From Caryophanales bacterium UBA6877 (lineage in GTDB: Bacteria; Bacillota_I; Bacilli_A; RFN20; CAG-826): 64,000 nucleotides of DNA. Positions 54,994-63,151 of the stretch are shown here, one piece after another. Made by a program: the position numbers and the translations under genes. The notes beneath the pieces were generated by a model. It was not told the DNA's origin. It did not search any database and saw only the letters and a program-made list of their open reading frames with translations. Where the stretch lies: assembly GCA_002451465.1 (NCBI GenBank), contig DKCJ01000003.1:52020-116019 (forward strand). The letters run 5' to 3'. Position 1 is the stretch's first letter, and every line of letters starts with the position of its first letter.

Positions 54994-56555
54994 TCTACTT
55001 TCACCTTGTATCCCGAATTGAATATGAATTCGATACTCTTGTCTCGATGAACAACTGCTTTGTCTACCATGATGTTAAACAACTCTTCATCAAACTCACT
55101 TATTACATCTGTTTTATCTTTAAGCGTTGAAATGAAGGTGTTTATTCTGTTTCTTTTATCCATCGCTTCTTCTTTTTGATGTTCTAAGTCTTTTAACTTT
55201 TTGATGAGTTTATCGTATTTGAGTTCCAGTTCTTTTTGCTTAATCTCGTCAGTCTCATTAGAAGAATGGATAAGAACCTCAACTTCGTTAACGACATCTT
55301 CTATATCTTCATGAACTTTCTTGATTTTCTCTTCGACGCTTTCAACGCTTACGACTTGATTAAGAACTGATTCCAGGTTATTAAGAATCTCATCTTTGCT
55401 CATTATCATTTTGTTATAAGCATCAACAAACATCGCTTTTATCTCTTCTTCGTTCAAAGTTGGAGTTTGGCACTGTGCTTTGCTTTTCTTATCGAACTTA
55501 TAATTGCATTGCCATATGACTTTTCTATATTTATCGGTCGAATGCCAAACCTTGGAACCATATAAACGTCCACAATCAGCGCAGATTAATTTCGAAGAGA
55601 AGCAGTTTTTAGAAGAATACGAATATCTAAGTTTCTCTCTCCTTTGAAGCTCAATCTGAGCCATGTCCCATTCTTCTTTTGGAATAATCGGAGGATGAGA
55701 ATCTTTGACATAATATTTAGGGACTTCGCCATTGTTTACCTTAGTGTTGTGAGTGAGAAAATCCTCAACAAACGTTTTTTGAAGAATGGCTGAACCACAA
55801 TACTTTTCGTTTCTCAAAATGCCTCTTACCGTCGTATCTCTCCATTTGGTTTTGCCCATCGGAGTCTTTAGTCCTTTTTCTTCTAGCATTTGGCATATCT
55901 GCCTAAAGGTGCTGCCACTTAGAAACTCTTTATAAATGAGTCTAACTATCCATTCGGTATCCTTATCGATAATGATGTTCTTGTTTTCGTCATATTTATA
56001 TCCGAGGAATCCTCTATGAGGAAGGTAGACCTTGCCGTCAGCGAAACTCTTCCTTATCCCCCATTTGACGTTTTCGCTAATGGACCTGGATTCCTCTTGG
56101 GCCAAACTCGACATGATGGTGATTAAAAGCTCCCCTTTGCTATCGAAGGTATAGATGTTTTCCTTTTGGAAATAGCATTCAACCCCTTTAGCCTTTAATT
56201 CTCTGATGTAAGTCAAGGTATCAAGGGTGTTTCTAGCAAAACGTGACATCGATTTAGCGACAATCAAATCAATCTTCCCTGCCTTTGCATCATCGATCAT
56301 TCTTTGGAATTCTTTCCTGCCTTTCGTTGATGTTCCGCTTATTCCCTCATCGGCATAAATCCCTACGAAGTCCCATAACGGATTCTCTTTGATGTATCTT
56401 TCATAAAACGATTTTTGGGCGTCAAACGAGTTCTCTTGGTCGTCGCTATCGGTTGAGACACGGGCATAGGCAGCAACCCTTCTTTTACTTCTTTCGACAT
56501 TGAGTTTATGCGTATGCAGGTTTCTTGTCGGTTCTATTACTTTTACTATTGGCAT
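54981..56555 (-). CDS. Large serine recombinase, second of a tandem pair
   Basis: This 524-residue site-specific recombinase is of the phage integrase/transposase (TnpX/CcrA-like) kind. The resolvase domain has the catalytic Ser34 in YARVSTDSDDQ, GISGTSTKGR and KSMSRFARN. The Recombinase domain (about 170-290) contains WRDTTVRGILRNEKYCGSAI. A zinc-ribbon (CADCGRLYGSK...CNY...CQT) and a coiled coil (about 400-480) follow. All expected parts are present, so it is probably active. GGAGGAAGGA lies upstream of the ATG; it starts 18 nt after the first recombinase. Confidence 0.95.
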   Translation of the reverse strand: MPIVKVIEPTRNLHTHKLNVERSKRRVAAYARVSTDSDDQENSFDAQKSFYERYIKENPLWDFVGIYADEGISGTSTKGRKEFQRMIDDAKAGKIDLIVAKSMSRFARNTLDTLTYIRELKAKGVECYFQKENIYTFDSKGELLITIMSSLAQEESRSISENVKWGIRKSFADGKVYLPHRGFLGYKYDENKNIIIDKDTEWIVRLIYKEFLSGSTFRQICQMLEEKGLKTPMGKTKWRDTTVRGILRNEKYCGSAILQKTFVEDFLTHNTKVNNGEVPKYYVKDSHPPIIPKEEWDMAQIELQRREKLRYSYSSKNCFSSKLICADCGRLYGSKVWHSTDKYRKVIWQCNYKFDKKSKAQCQTPTLNEEEIKAMFVDAYNKMIMSKDEILNNLESVLNQVVSVESVEEKIKKVHEDIEDVVNEVEVLIHSSNETDEIKQKELELKYDKLIKKLKDLEHQKEEAMDKRNRINTFISTLKDKTDVISEFDEELFNIMVDKAVVHRDKSIEFIFNSGYKVKVEARK

Positions 56556-56573
56556 TTGTCCTTCCTCCTCAAA

Positions 56574-57887
56574 TTATTTCTTTGAATTCATATTTTCATA
56601 TCGTTTTAAAGCATTGTTTCTTGCTTTTTCCCTTGCCTCTTCGCTCCAAGAGAACCTTCTTGATTTGAGTTCCCAAGGGATAGCCTTTTTCGTTCCATCA
56701 TTAAAAACAAATTCAAGAACCCTATCTGGATGAGCCACTATCGATTTAAGTTTTTCTTTAACGATTTCTTTATTGATTTCGTCAATTCCTAGCGCTTCTT
56801 TTGCTTTTTCAATTAAGACTGATTCAGGAATTCTTACACTCTTGCACCTTTCGCCTTTGGTAGCGTAGAGGTAATTCCAGCACATCCAATCGTATAAATC
56901 GTAGCCGTATCTTTTCTTCCTTTGAAAACAGGCGCCGCAAACCGAGCAGCGGATAATCCCTTTGAAGATGTCGTTACCCTTATTTTCTTTTATCGGCTTA
57001 GACCGTCTAGATTTAATCAACTCTTGGACTTTGTTAAATGTATCGATATCGACTATTGCCTCATGGTCATTTTCGATGATGTATTTCCTCAATTCGCCTT
57101 TATTTCTTTCCTTGGTTTTCTTTTCGGTGCGATATGTTTTCTGAAGCGTAAGCCTTCCTGTGTACGTATCTTCCTTCAATATTCTTTCCAAGGAGTTGTT
57201 AGTCCATTTCTTTCCGGTAGGGCTTTTGATGCCTTCTCTGTTTAGAACCTCAACTATTTTTATATATCCGAGGCCATCAAGTGCCATTTGGAAGATTCTC
57301 TTCACGACTTTGGCTTGCTCTTTGTTGACGATAAATTTCTTATCAACGATGTCATATCCGTAAAAGCGAGTCGTGCTATAAACCTCGCCTTGCATAAAAG
57401 TCTTATCGACTCGCCATTTGACATTCATGCTCATTGATTTGGCTTCCGCTTCTGCCATGCTCGCCAAAAGAGTGAGGACAAGCTCCCCTTGTTCACTTAG
57501 TGAATTCATGTTTTGCTCTTCAAAATAAACATCAACATGAAGTGCTTTTAGTTCTCTAATCGTGGCAAGCAAAAGAGCGGTGTTCCTAGCAAACCTCGAG
57601 ATCGATTTGGTGATGATCATATCGATTTTGCCATTTCTACAATCATCAATCATTCGATTGAATTCCGCTCTATTGACCTTCGTTCCGCTTATGCCATAGT
57701 CCGCATAAACGTCGACCAGCTCCCAGTCGTTATGTTTTGAAATAAGTTCTTTGTAGTAGCTTGCTTGGGCGGCAAACGAATGAAGCATCGTCTCTTTATC
57801 CACCGAAACCCTGACGTAAGCCGCCACTCTCTTTCTTTGCTTTAATTTAGGTATGACCGCTACCTTTTCTATGCTTTTTTCTTTCAT
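56574..57887 (-). CDS. Large serine recombinase, first of a tandem pair
   Basis: This 437-residue protein has the resolvase domain with catalytic Ser28 (YVRVSVDKETM), GISGTKVNR and KSISRFARN, the Recombinase domain (WTNNSLERILKEDTYTGRL) and a zinc-ribbon (CSVCGACFQRK...CWN...ERCKS). It lacks the long coiled coil of its partner. The pair is clearly divergent in sequence, not a recent duplication. The base composition is richer in G+C than in the core genes. AGGTGA precedes the ATG. Confidence 0.95.
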   Translation of the reverse strand: MKEKSIEKVAVIPKLKQRKRVAAYVRVSVDKETMLHSFAAQASYYKELISKHNDWELVDVYADYGISGTKVNRAEFNRMIDDCRNGKIDMIITKSISRFARNTALLLATIRELKALHVDVYFEEQNMNSLSEQGELVLTLLASMAEAEAKSMSMNVKWRVDKTFMQGEVYSTTRFYGYDIVDKKFIVNKEQAKVVKRIFQMALDGLGYIKIVEVLNREGIKSPTGKKWTNNSLERILKEDTYTGRLTLQKTYRTEKKTKERNKGELRKYIIENDHEAIVDIDTFNKVQELIKSRRSKPIKENKGNDIFKGIIRCSVCGACFQRKKRYGYDLYDWMCWNYLYATKGERCKSVRIPESVLIEKAKEALGIDEINKEIVKEKLKSIVAHPDRVLEFVFNDGTKKAIPWELKSRRFSWSEEAREKARNNALKRYENMNSKK

Positions 57888-57938
57888 TGAATCACCTACT
57901 TTTTCTCGTTATATACATCGCTCTAGTTGGCAAGATTA

Positions 57939-58115
57939 TCAAGTCAACTCGCGGTATATAGATGACTTATTGATACAATAAATTTCGCATAGTTTTTCTT
58001 CGGCGGTCTTATACTCGTTATTCGATAAAATATCGTGGTTTTGCATGGCTTTTAAAATAGAAACGCTTATTAAATAGTTCTCTAGGTTGGCTTTGTATGA
58101 AGATAAATCAGTCAT
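57939..58115 (-). CDS. Small SHOCT-like protein of the recombinase module
   Basis: This 58-residue helical protein has the end pattern ILSNNEYKTAEEKLCEIYCINKSSIYREL, close to the SHOCT-like small proteins that precede recombinases in Bacillota mobile elements. Function unknown; it may help control or assemble the recombinases. GGAGGTAA is 6 nt before the ATG at 58115, which overlaps the HTH/zinc gene stop by 8 nt. Confidence 0.75.
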   Translation of the reverse strand: MTDLSSYKANLENYLISVSILKAMQNHDILSNNEYKTAEEKLCEIYCINKSSIYRELT

Positions 58116-58509
58116 TAGAATTACCTCCATATCTAGCCTTGAAATAACAATCTAAAGAACAGTATTTTTGGTTGGGTTTCCCATATAGCTTCACACACTT
58201 ACCACAATTCGGACAGATGAATTCATGGAAGGTTTTCCTGTTGATTTCTTCTTTATGGTCGTTCCAATAAAGACTTCTGCATTTGTCCGAGCAAAACTTC
58301 CTATGCTTTGAGCTTGAATCATCGATAATGAGTTTGCCGCAATAAAGGCATCTGCCTAATTTCTTGTCGCTTGAAACATCACTTGAACTATTTCTTCTAC
58401 AATAAGAAGACACTGTTGCTTTAGTAATTCCTAGAACACTTGCTATCTTTGAATAACCAAGGCCATCTTTTCTAAGTTCATCTATTTTTAATTTCATTTC
58501 GCTAGTCAT
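58108..58509 (-). CDS. HTH plus double zinc-motif protein of the recombinase module
   Basis: This 133-residue protein has an N-terminal helix-turn-helix (residues 3-38, LRKDGLGYSKIASVLGITKATVSSYCRR) and two treble-clef-like zinc motifs: CLYCGK...HRKFCSDKCRSLYW and CPNCGKCVKLYGKPNQKYCSLDCYFKAR. It is a likely DNA-binding regulator. The same HTH-zinc, SHOCT-like and recombinase series occurs in Bacillota prophages and integrative elements. GAGGAGG lies 8 nt upstream of the ATG. Confidence 0.85.
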   Translation of the reverse strand: MTSEMKLKIDELRKDGLGYSKIASVLGITKATVSSYCRRNSSSDVSSDKKLGRCLYCGKLIIDDSSSKHRKFCSDKCRSLYWNDHKEEINRKTFHEFICPNCGKCVKLYGKPNQKYCSLDCYFKARYGGNSND

Positions 58510-58712
58510 AGTAACTGCCTCCTCATAATCTAAGGAGAAAATCGATAGGTAACGTCAACTTATCTCCTTCACCATCTTTAGAACTTGGAAGTCATAGTTT
58601 TTCTTAATTATCAAAAGTGGGCATTAAAAAAGACCCCACCAGATTGCTCCAGCAGGGTCATGTGAATCGTAAATGTATAATTAAATTATTTCTTGTTTAG
58701 CTGGTATAACGC
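58510..58712. promoter_or_regulatory. Intergenic region with candidate operator and upstream terminator
   Basis: It contains the imperfect palindrome GATAGGTAACGTCAACTTATC (58540-58560) within a larger AAGGAGA/TCTCCTT inverted pair, about 30-50 nt before the HTH gene. This is a candidate operator or recombination site. The remainder is the peptidase terminator. No gene is seen. Confidence 0.45.
58632..58659 (-). terminator. Terminator of the lipoprotein-peptidase unit
   Basis: The stem GACCC/GGGTC, extended by inner GCTGG/CCACC-type pairs, is followed on the minus strand by TTTTTTAATG, about 55 nt after the peptidase stop. Confidence 0.8.
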
Positions 58713-60530
58713 CTATCCAATCGAAGAATAATTTGTTGAGATAAAATCTAAATCATAGGGATCAGTATTTAAAACAATATCATCAAGACAAATCCTACCT
58801 TTGTTTCTGTCGCCAGTTGCACTAGAAGTGGCGTAAAACTCAAGTCCATAAATACCTTGTGAATGCTTTCCAACAAAACGTTTGATATTGGAGCGTGTAG
58901 TAGATAATCCAATTGCCCTTAAATTAAAGTCAGGATCTTCAAGATCTTGCCAAGATCCGTCTTTATACATAACTCTAGCTACAGCAATACCGTCTAAATT
59001 TTCACTGCCACTCCAATAAGAAGCGCCAAACATATATGAATAAACGGGCTTATCCCAAGTCAATCTCAAATAGGCCTCTCCAGCACCTTCTCTTCTTGGC
59101 GATAAATTAATATATTGCTCTTCGATATAGCCACATCTTAAACGTTGAGAAGTAATATTTAACCCTTTTACCTTTAAACTCTTTTCTTTGTATTCGTTTC
59201 CATTATCGCCTTCGTTTGCAAACCAATATCTTTCTTCAAAGACCCAGTCAGCAGGTTTTATTTGCACCTTATTTGCATAATCTTTTGGTTCAGCAAATTG
59301 TGTTAAGCAATAATAATCATCCCAATATGGATCAACCGGAGACTCAAACCCAATGTAAACATAATAGATTTTTCCAGGGACACTTAATGCCATATCCCAC
59401 TGATTTTCAGTCAAGGTATATTCATGATCATAAACATTTGAATCCTTAAATACTTCGTGGCGATTATTGTCCAATATACTAAACGTAAAATGTAAAGAAA
59501 GATTTCTGTGCCACTTTTCATGGATAAGTGAGACCCATTTATATGTAGGTAAAAGATCCAAATAATTTCCTGACGTTAATATTACTTCTTTTGGGATACA
59601 AGCCCAGCATGAACACAACGTATCATTTTCACCGTACTCATTCACATATGTATAATTATTGGAATGATGATCGTGATGGTCATCCTTAAAATTGAAAGCA
59701 ACCAGGTTTGTATATTGTGAATAACCCATCTGTTCTATTGTTACATGAGTCGAATTAGGTCCCCAACCAAAATTGCAATAGATGTTGTCGGTGTTTTCGT
59801 CATAATCATATGCAACAACAGCGTGATTCCCAATACCTAATTTTACAGGAATACCTTCTTTAACTAACTCTATGGTTTTGTTTCTAACGTCGGTTGTTGA
59901 AGCTATTATTTCTACATCTGAACTTGAATAATCCAAAAAGTCGTAGACATAATAATTAAACAAATTAACATAATCGTTGTACCCCATTCCATATTGGCCT
60001 GGTTAGCGATTACCAAATTCGTTTTCAAATAAATCAATTAGTTTGAAGTGGAAGTATTTATCAGCGTAATCGTGAATATACTGATCGTAAACCTCAGTTG
60101 AAGCATCAGCAATACAATCAGGTTCTTGAATAACACCGGGAGAATTGGCATACAAATCGATAAAACCTTCGTTTAAGGCTGTTGTTGCGTCATATTCTTC
60201 AGGGACTATATTATCATCCCAATATGTATCCCAAAATGAAAGTAGCATTCCTGTCGCAACAAATCCACACGAGCCTTTGGAGTTATCGCCAATATTATCG
60301 CCTAACTTATTAAAATAATATGTTTGGTAGTTTTCAGTTAAAAATAACTCTTCCTCATTTTCTGTGGAATTATACAAAGCTAATATTTCAGGATCATATA
60401 AACCATCAGCCTCAATTTGGTCTGGAATATCTGTATCCGCTAATTTTTGTTCGCTTGATGGAAATGTGTTGTTAAGCCCTAGAGCCTCAAACGCGAAAAT
60501 GCTTACTAATAAGATTGTCTTAAAAAACAT
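58713..60530 (-). pseudogene. Secreted papain-like (C39/C10-type) cysteine peptidase split by an in-frame TAA
   Basis: Two segments in the same frame, 60530-60006 and 60002-58713, are separated only by a TAA at 60005-60003. The first part has a signal peptide (MFFKTILLVSIFAFEALG) and the catalytic Cys in KGSCGFVATGMLLSFWDTYW. The second has the catalytic His in GIGNHAVVAYDYD and the YCNFGWG element, then a long beta-rich C-terminal half. Both halves are needed for one active site. The merged protein would have 604 residues plus the stop position. I start at 60530, where GGGGAG precedes the ATG. Translation could restart at 59987, but that product lacks both Cys and signal. It follows the lipoprotein gene with an 11-nt overlap. 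Confidence 0.85.
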
Positions 60531-61155
60531 ATTCACTCCCCTTTTCAAATAATAATAATATCTCGTCTAAGCTATCATAAACTGAGCTAATGGTCGAAGT
60601 ATTGATAACTATCTCCCCAATTCCTATTACAAGATCACTACACATTAGTTGTAAATTAGAAACGTTTGTCGCTTGTAGTCTATCCCACTCTCCGCTAAAA
60701 GATAAGTTTAATGCATTAACCTTATCGGCGAATTCATTTATATTATGTAGGTTCAAGTCAATTGAAAACTCATCGCTATGCATTTCAACGGTCATTCTTT
60801 GACGCGGAAAGACCAAATCGTATCGTTTATTGTTAACATCCTCCAAATTGATTCCCTCAGATTTAAAACAATAGGTAACATTAAACTTATCACTATCAAC
60901 TGGAGTCCAATATCGTTGATAATTATTAGTTTTAAACACACTATAAAAACCAAAATATTCATTGAATGATTCAAAAAAATATGTGCCAACAACTTTGCTA
61001 TTTGGACCGCCCTCAATAATATCAACATCCGAAACATCGTTATTGCTCAACGCATCATCACTTATTTCGTTGGAAGTATATGTGGTATGCGAAGTACAAC
61101 TTGATAAGCCAAAAACAGCTAGTAGAGTTGCGATTAACACTCCAACCTTTCCCAT
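60520..61155 (-). CDS. Lipoprotein of unknown function, cargo of the prophage end
   Basis: This 211-residue protein has a lipoprotein signal with lipobox LSSC (Cys20), then a polar Ser/Thr/Asn linker and a beta-rich domain (about 50-200). No known domain is recognised. It overlaps the start of the secreted peptidase gene, so the two are made together. It could be a partner, inhibitor or surface anchor of the peptidase. GAGGAGG lies 7 nt before the ATG. Confidence 0.72.
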   Translation of the reverse strand: MGKVGVLIATLLAVFGLSSCTSHTTYTSNEISDDALSNNDVSDVDIIEGGPNSKVVGTYFFESFNEYFGFYSVFKTNNYQRYWTPVDSDKFNVTYCFKSEGINLEDVNNKRYDLVFPRQRMTVEMHSDEFSIDLNLHNINEFADKVNALNLSFSGEWDRLQATNVSNLQLMCSDLVIGIGEIVINTSTISSVYDSLDEILLLFEKGSEYVF

Positions 61156-61220
61156 TTACGACCTCCTCTAGCAGAAATAATTATAAATTAAAACCTTCTA
61201 CCTTTTCTCTTGACAAAATT

Positions 61221-61249
61221 AGTATAACATAGTATGTAAGCAATTACAA
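61221..61249 (-). promoter_or_regulatory. Candidate promoter of the lipoprotein-peptidase unit
   Basis: TTGTAA (61249-61244), a 17-nt spacer and TATACT (61226-61221) lie about 65 nt before the lipoprotein ATG, directly after the holin terminator. The cargo therefore seems to have its own promoter, as morons do. Confidence 0.5.
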
Positions 61250-61259
61250 ATAGAAAAAA

Positions 61260-61297
61260 ACCGCCCAACCCTACTATCGCTAATAGGATCAAGCGGT
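61260..61297 (-). terminator. Terminator of the prophage late/lysis operon
   Basis: The stem ACCGC(T/C)...GGCGGT with an interrupted inner stem (GATCCTA/TAGGGTT) is followed on the minus strand by TTTTTTTCTATTT. It closes the operon 7 nt after the holin stop. Confidence 0.85.
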
Positions 61298-61303
61298 CTT
61301 TTG

Positions 61304-61696
61304 TTATGCTTTGGTTGATATAGTCTTAAGTGTGTTTATGCTCGCCTCGATCTGGGTATTGATCCAGGTGTCGACATTACCAAAGTTCTTGTTGATATAG
61401 TCCTTGATGTCTTCACTAAGTTGAGCAAGAACAATGTCTTTGGCCTTATTAAGAGCTATAAGCTGAGTGTCCTTATTAAAACTTCCCTCTTTCTTTAAAG
61501 CCTCAACATAGGTTTGAAACACGCATTTAACGGCATCCAAAACAATTGTAGTTGCTTCGGTTATGTATTTCTCGGTCTTCTCGTTATCGATCTTACTTGA
61601 GATCCATTTGATGAGCTTAGATCCAAGCAAGGTGATAAGCGGAATAACGACCGCTGTTACGATGCAGCTTAAGACATTCAAAAGTATTTCATTCAT
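61304..61696 (-). CDS. Phage holin, LL-H-like
   Basis: This 130-residue protein has one N-terminal transmembrane segment (residues 5-28, LLNVLSCIVTAVVIPLITLL) and a long helical, charged remainder with KYITEATTIVLDAVKCVFQTYVEALK. This matches the LL-H-type holin family, which permeabilises the membrane during lysis. It overlaps the preceding coiled-coil membrane gene by 8 nt; GGGAGG precedes the ATG. No endolysin gene is visible in the window. Confidence 0.75.
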   Translation of the reverse strand: MNEILLNVLSCIVTAVVIPLITLLGSKLIKWISSKIDNEKTEKYITEATTIVLDAVKCVFQTYVEALKKEGSFNKDTQLIALNKAKDIVLAQLSEDIKDYINKNFGNVDTWINTQIEASINTLKTISTKA

Positions 61697-62006
61697 GGTT
61701 TTGTCCTCCCTTCATTTCATCATGTAGTTCCGTGATTCTTTTATGAGCGTTCTTGGTACTTTCCTCTACCTTCACCAATCTATTAGAAAGATCGGTATAT
61801 CTTTCCTCTAGGTGGTTAAGTGATTTTTCAATCCTATCAATCGAAGATTTGATATATCCGATTTCAGAAAGCATCACGCCTTCGTTCTTCCCTGCGTCCT
61901 TATGGTCCCTCTTGTCGTTCCTTCTAAAGGCAAGAAAGGCAAAGACGATGGAAGAAAGGGTTCCTAGAACGCTTATGATTGTTAATGCAATAGACGAACT
62001 ATCCAT
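61689..62006 (-). CDS. Small membrane coiled-coil protein of the phage lysis module
   Basis: This 105-residue protein has one N-terminal transmembrane span (residues 5-27, SIALTIISVLGTLSSIVFAFLAF), a basic junction, and a coiled coil (about 45-100, IDRIEKSLNHLEERYTDLSNRL). It resembles XhlA-type haemolysin/holin partner proteins. The start overlaps the stop of the extended nucleotidyltransferase frame (ATGGATAG), which points to coupling with that gene. AAGGAGG is 9 nt upstream. Confidence 0.7.
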   Translation of the reverse strand: MDSSSIALTIISVLGTLSSIVFAFLAFRRNDKRDHKDAGKNEGVMLSEIGYIKSSIDRIEKSLNHLEERYTDLSNRLVKVEESTKNAHKRITELHDEMKGGQNHE

Positions 62007-62688
62007 CCTTCATTCCCTCCTTTATCTCGTATATTTCGTTTAGGTATTTTTCGATTTTCTCGAAGTATAGTTTTTGTTTTTCCTTGTCCTCATAGTTGAG
62101 CTTGAAGTCTATCTCCTCGTCAAAATAGGACTTAGGGACATCAAGACTAAACTTTCCCGTTTACTTATAGTTTTCGAGTTGTCCCCTCATCCTTATCACG
62201 TGATAGAACTTCTTCCCGATATAGCTGCTTCCATTCAGGCAGAAACCGAAATATTCATAGAAATTCGAAAGAAAACCCTTCAGAACCTCGTTTATTTTGA
62301 AGTTTTTATATTCCTCGTACTCCTTTTGGCATTTGGGATTTAAGTAAATCAAGGTATCGGGCAAGGCCAAGTAATCGTCTATGAAGCACTTCTTGTAGAT
62401 CGAAAGCTTGCTCTTGGGATTCAGTCTTTCCATCATCACTTTCTTCCCGTAGCAGAATGCGTCCATCCCATAGATATCGACCTTGAAGGCATTGTCCGTA
62501 CCATTGACAAACACGTTGATGTCATAGTCGCTCACGTTCCCCACGAAAGTCCCATAGGCGATGCTTCCTCCTAGATAGATGAACATCACTTCCATGCCCT
62601 TAAGCGTTTCAAGGATGGTTCTTGTTATAGCTTCCTTATCGATGGTCTTGATTATCTTTTCCCTTCTTAAAATCATCTCCTTAAGCAT
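61999..62688 (-). pseudogene. Prophage nucleotidyltransferase interrupted by an in-frame TAA
   Basis: Residues 1-175 form a polymerase-beta-type nucleotidyltransferase: YLGGSIAYGT with Gly-Ser at 41-42 and the metal pair Asp54/Asp56 in NVSDYDINVFV. A RlaP-like or MNT-like predicted enzyme is the nearest match I can suggest. A TAA at 62163-62161 ends it, but the same frame stays open for 53 more codons (TGKFSLDVPKSYFDEE...YLNEIYEIKEG) to a TAG at 62001-61999 that overlaps the next ATG. The tail has no in-frame ATG, GTG or TTG start near its beginning, so it is the natural C-terminus. The shortened protein may still be folded. Confidence 0.75.
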
Positions 62689-62962
62689 CCTTGCTATCCT
62701 CCAATCCGATGACGTTTTCCTTCAGCCACTTGTACCCGGCCTTGAATACATCGCCATTTAAAAAAGGGTCATAGTCTTCCTTTGGAACGAGGATGTCAAT
62801 CGTATCGATTGGATCGCATCCCTTATCCCTTGCTTCCTTGGAGATATATGAACCCACGCAGATTATCGCTTCCTTGTCTATGGCGTTTAGCGATATGTTG
62901 GTTATTCGGTGATACGATGGTTTTATGCCATAGCTACTAGCTAGCTCTTTTATCAATGCCAT
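62681..62962 (-). CDS. Small phage tail-region protein, unknown function
   Basis: This 93-residue protein begins MALIKELASSYGIKPSYHRIT. A YHRI segment followed by a beta-strand-rich half (ICVGSYISKEARDK) is common in small proteins encoded just after tail fibres in siphophages of Bacillota. The role is unknown. It overlaps the nucleotidyltransferase start by 8 nt and has GAGGT upstream. Confidence 0.6.
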   Translation of the reverse strand: MALIKELASSYGIKPSYHRITNISLNAIDKEAIICVGSYISKEARDKGCDPIDTIDILVPKEDYDPFLNGDVFKAGYKWLKENVIGLEDSKDA

Positions 62963-62965
62963 AGG

Positions 62966-63151
62966 CTACCTCGTGGTATTTCCGCTGCTAGAGGAAGAGC
63001 TAGACAAGGTATTCGTGTTGATGCACATTATTCCCTTCGTGCACCTTACATAGAGTTTTCCGGTTGAGTAATCGACCGCCAATTCGCCATAGTTCTTTAG
63101 TTTTGATGTTGTGGGAATAGTCGTTCCCCTTTTTATTAGAATCGTCGCCAT
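62966..63151 (-). CDS. Small phage tail/fibre-associated protein
   Basis: This 61-residue protein has the pattern MATILIKRGTTIPTTSKLKNYGELAVDYSTGKLYV, widespread at the N-termini of phage tail fibres and receptor-binding proteins (R-G-T...GELA...T-G-K-L-Y). A Ser-rich end follows. It overlaps the tail-fibre stop as TGATG. GGAGGG lies 8 nt before the ATG. Confidence 0.7.
   Translation of the reverse strand: MATILIKRGTTIPTTSKLKNYGELAVDYSTGKLYVRCTKGIMCINTNTLSSSSSSSGNTTR

Noticed and set aside
54935..58529. Nine-bp direct repeat CCTCATAAT at 54935 and 58521 as possible att core
   Set aside because: It is short, AT-rich and overlaps ribosome-site-like sequence at the right copy; serine recombinases use their own longer att sites, which cannot be fixed without the empty site.
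58713..60530. Reading the peptidase as a phage endolysin (CHAP-type)
   Set aside because: It has a classical signal peptide and the Cys, His and FGWG layout of papain-like C39/C10 peptidases rather than CHAP, and it lies outside the late operon behind a terminator.
61210..61238. Plus-strand TTGACA with a weak TATGTA 17 nt later, directed into the holin genes
   Set aside because: It would run antisense to the phage late operon and has a poor -10; the minus-strand candidate in the same stretch fits the gene order better.
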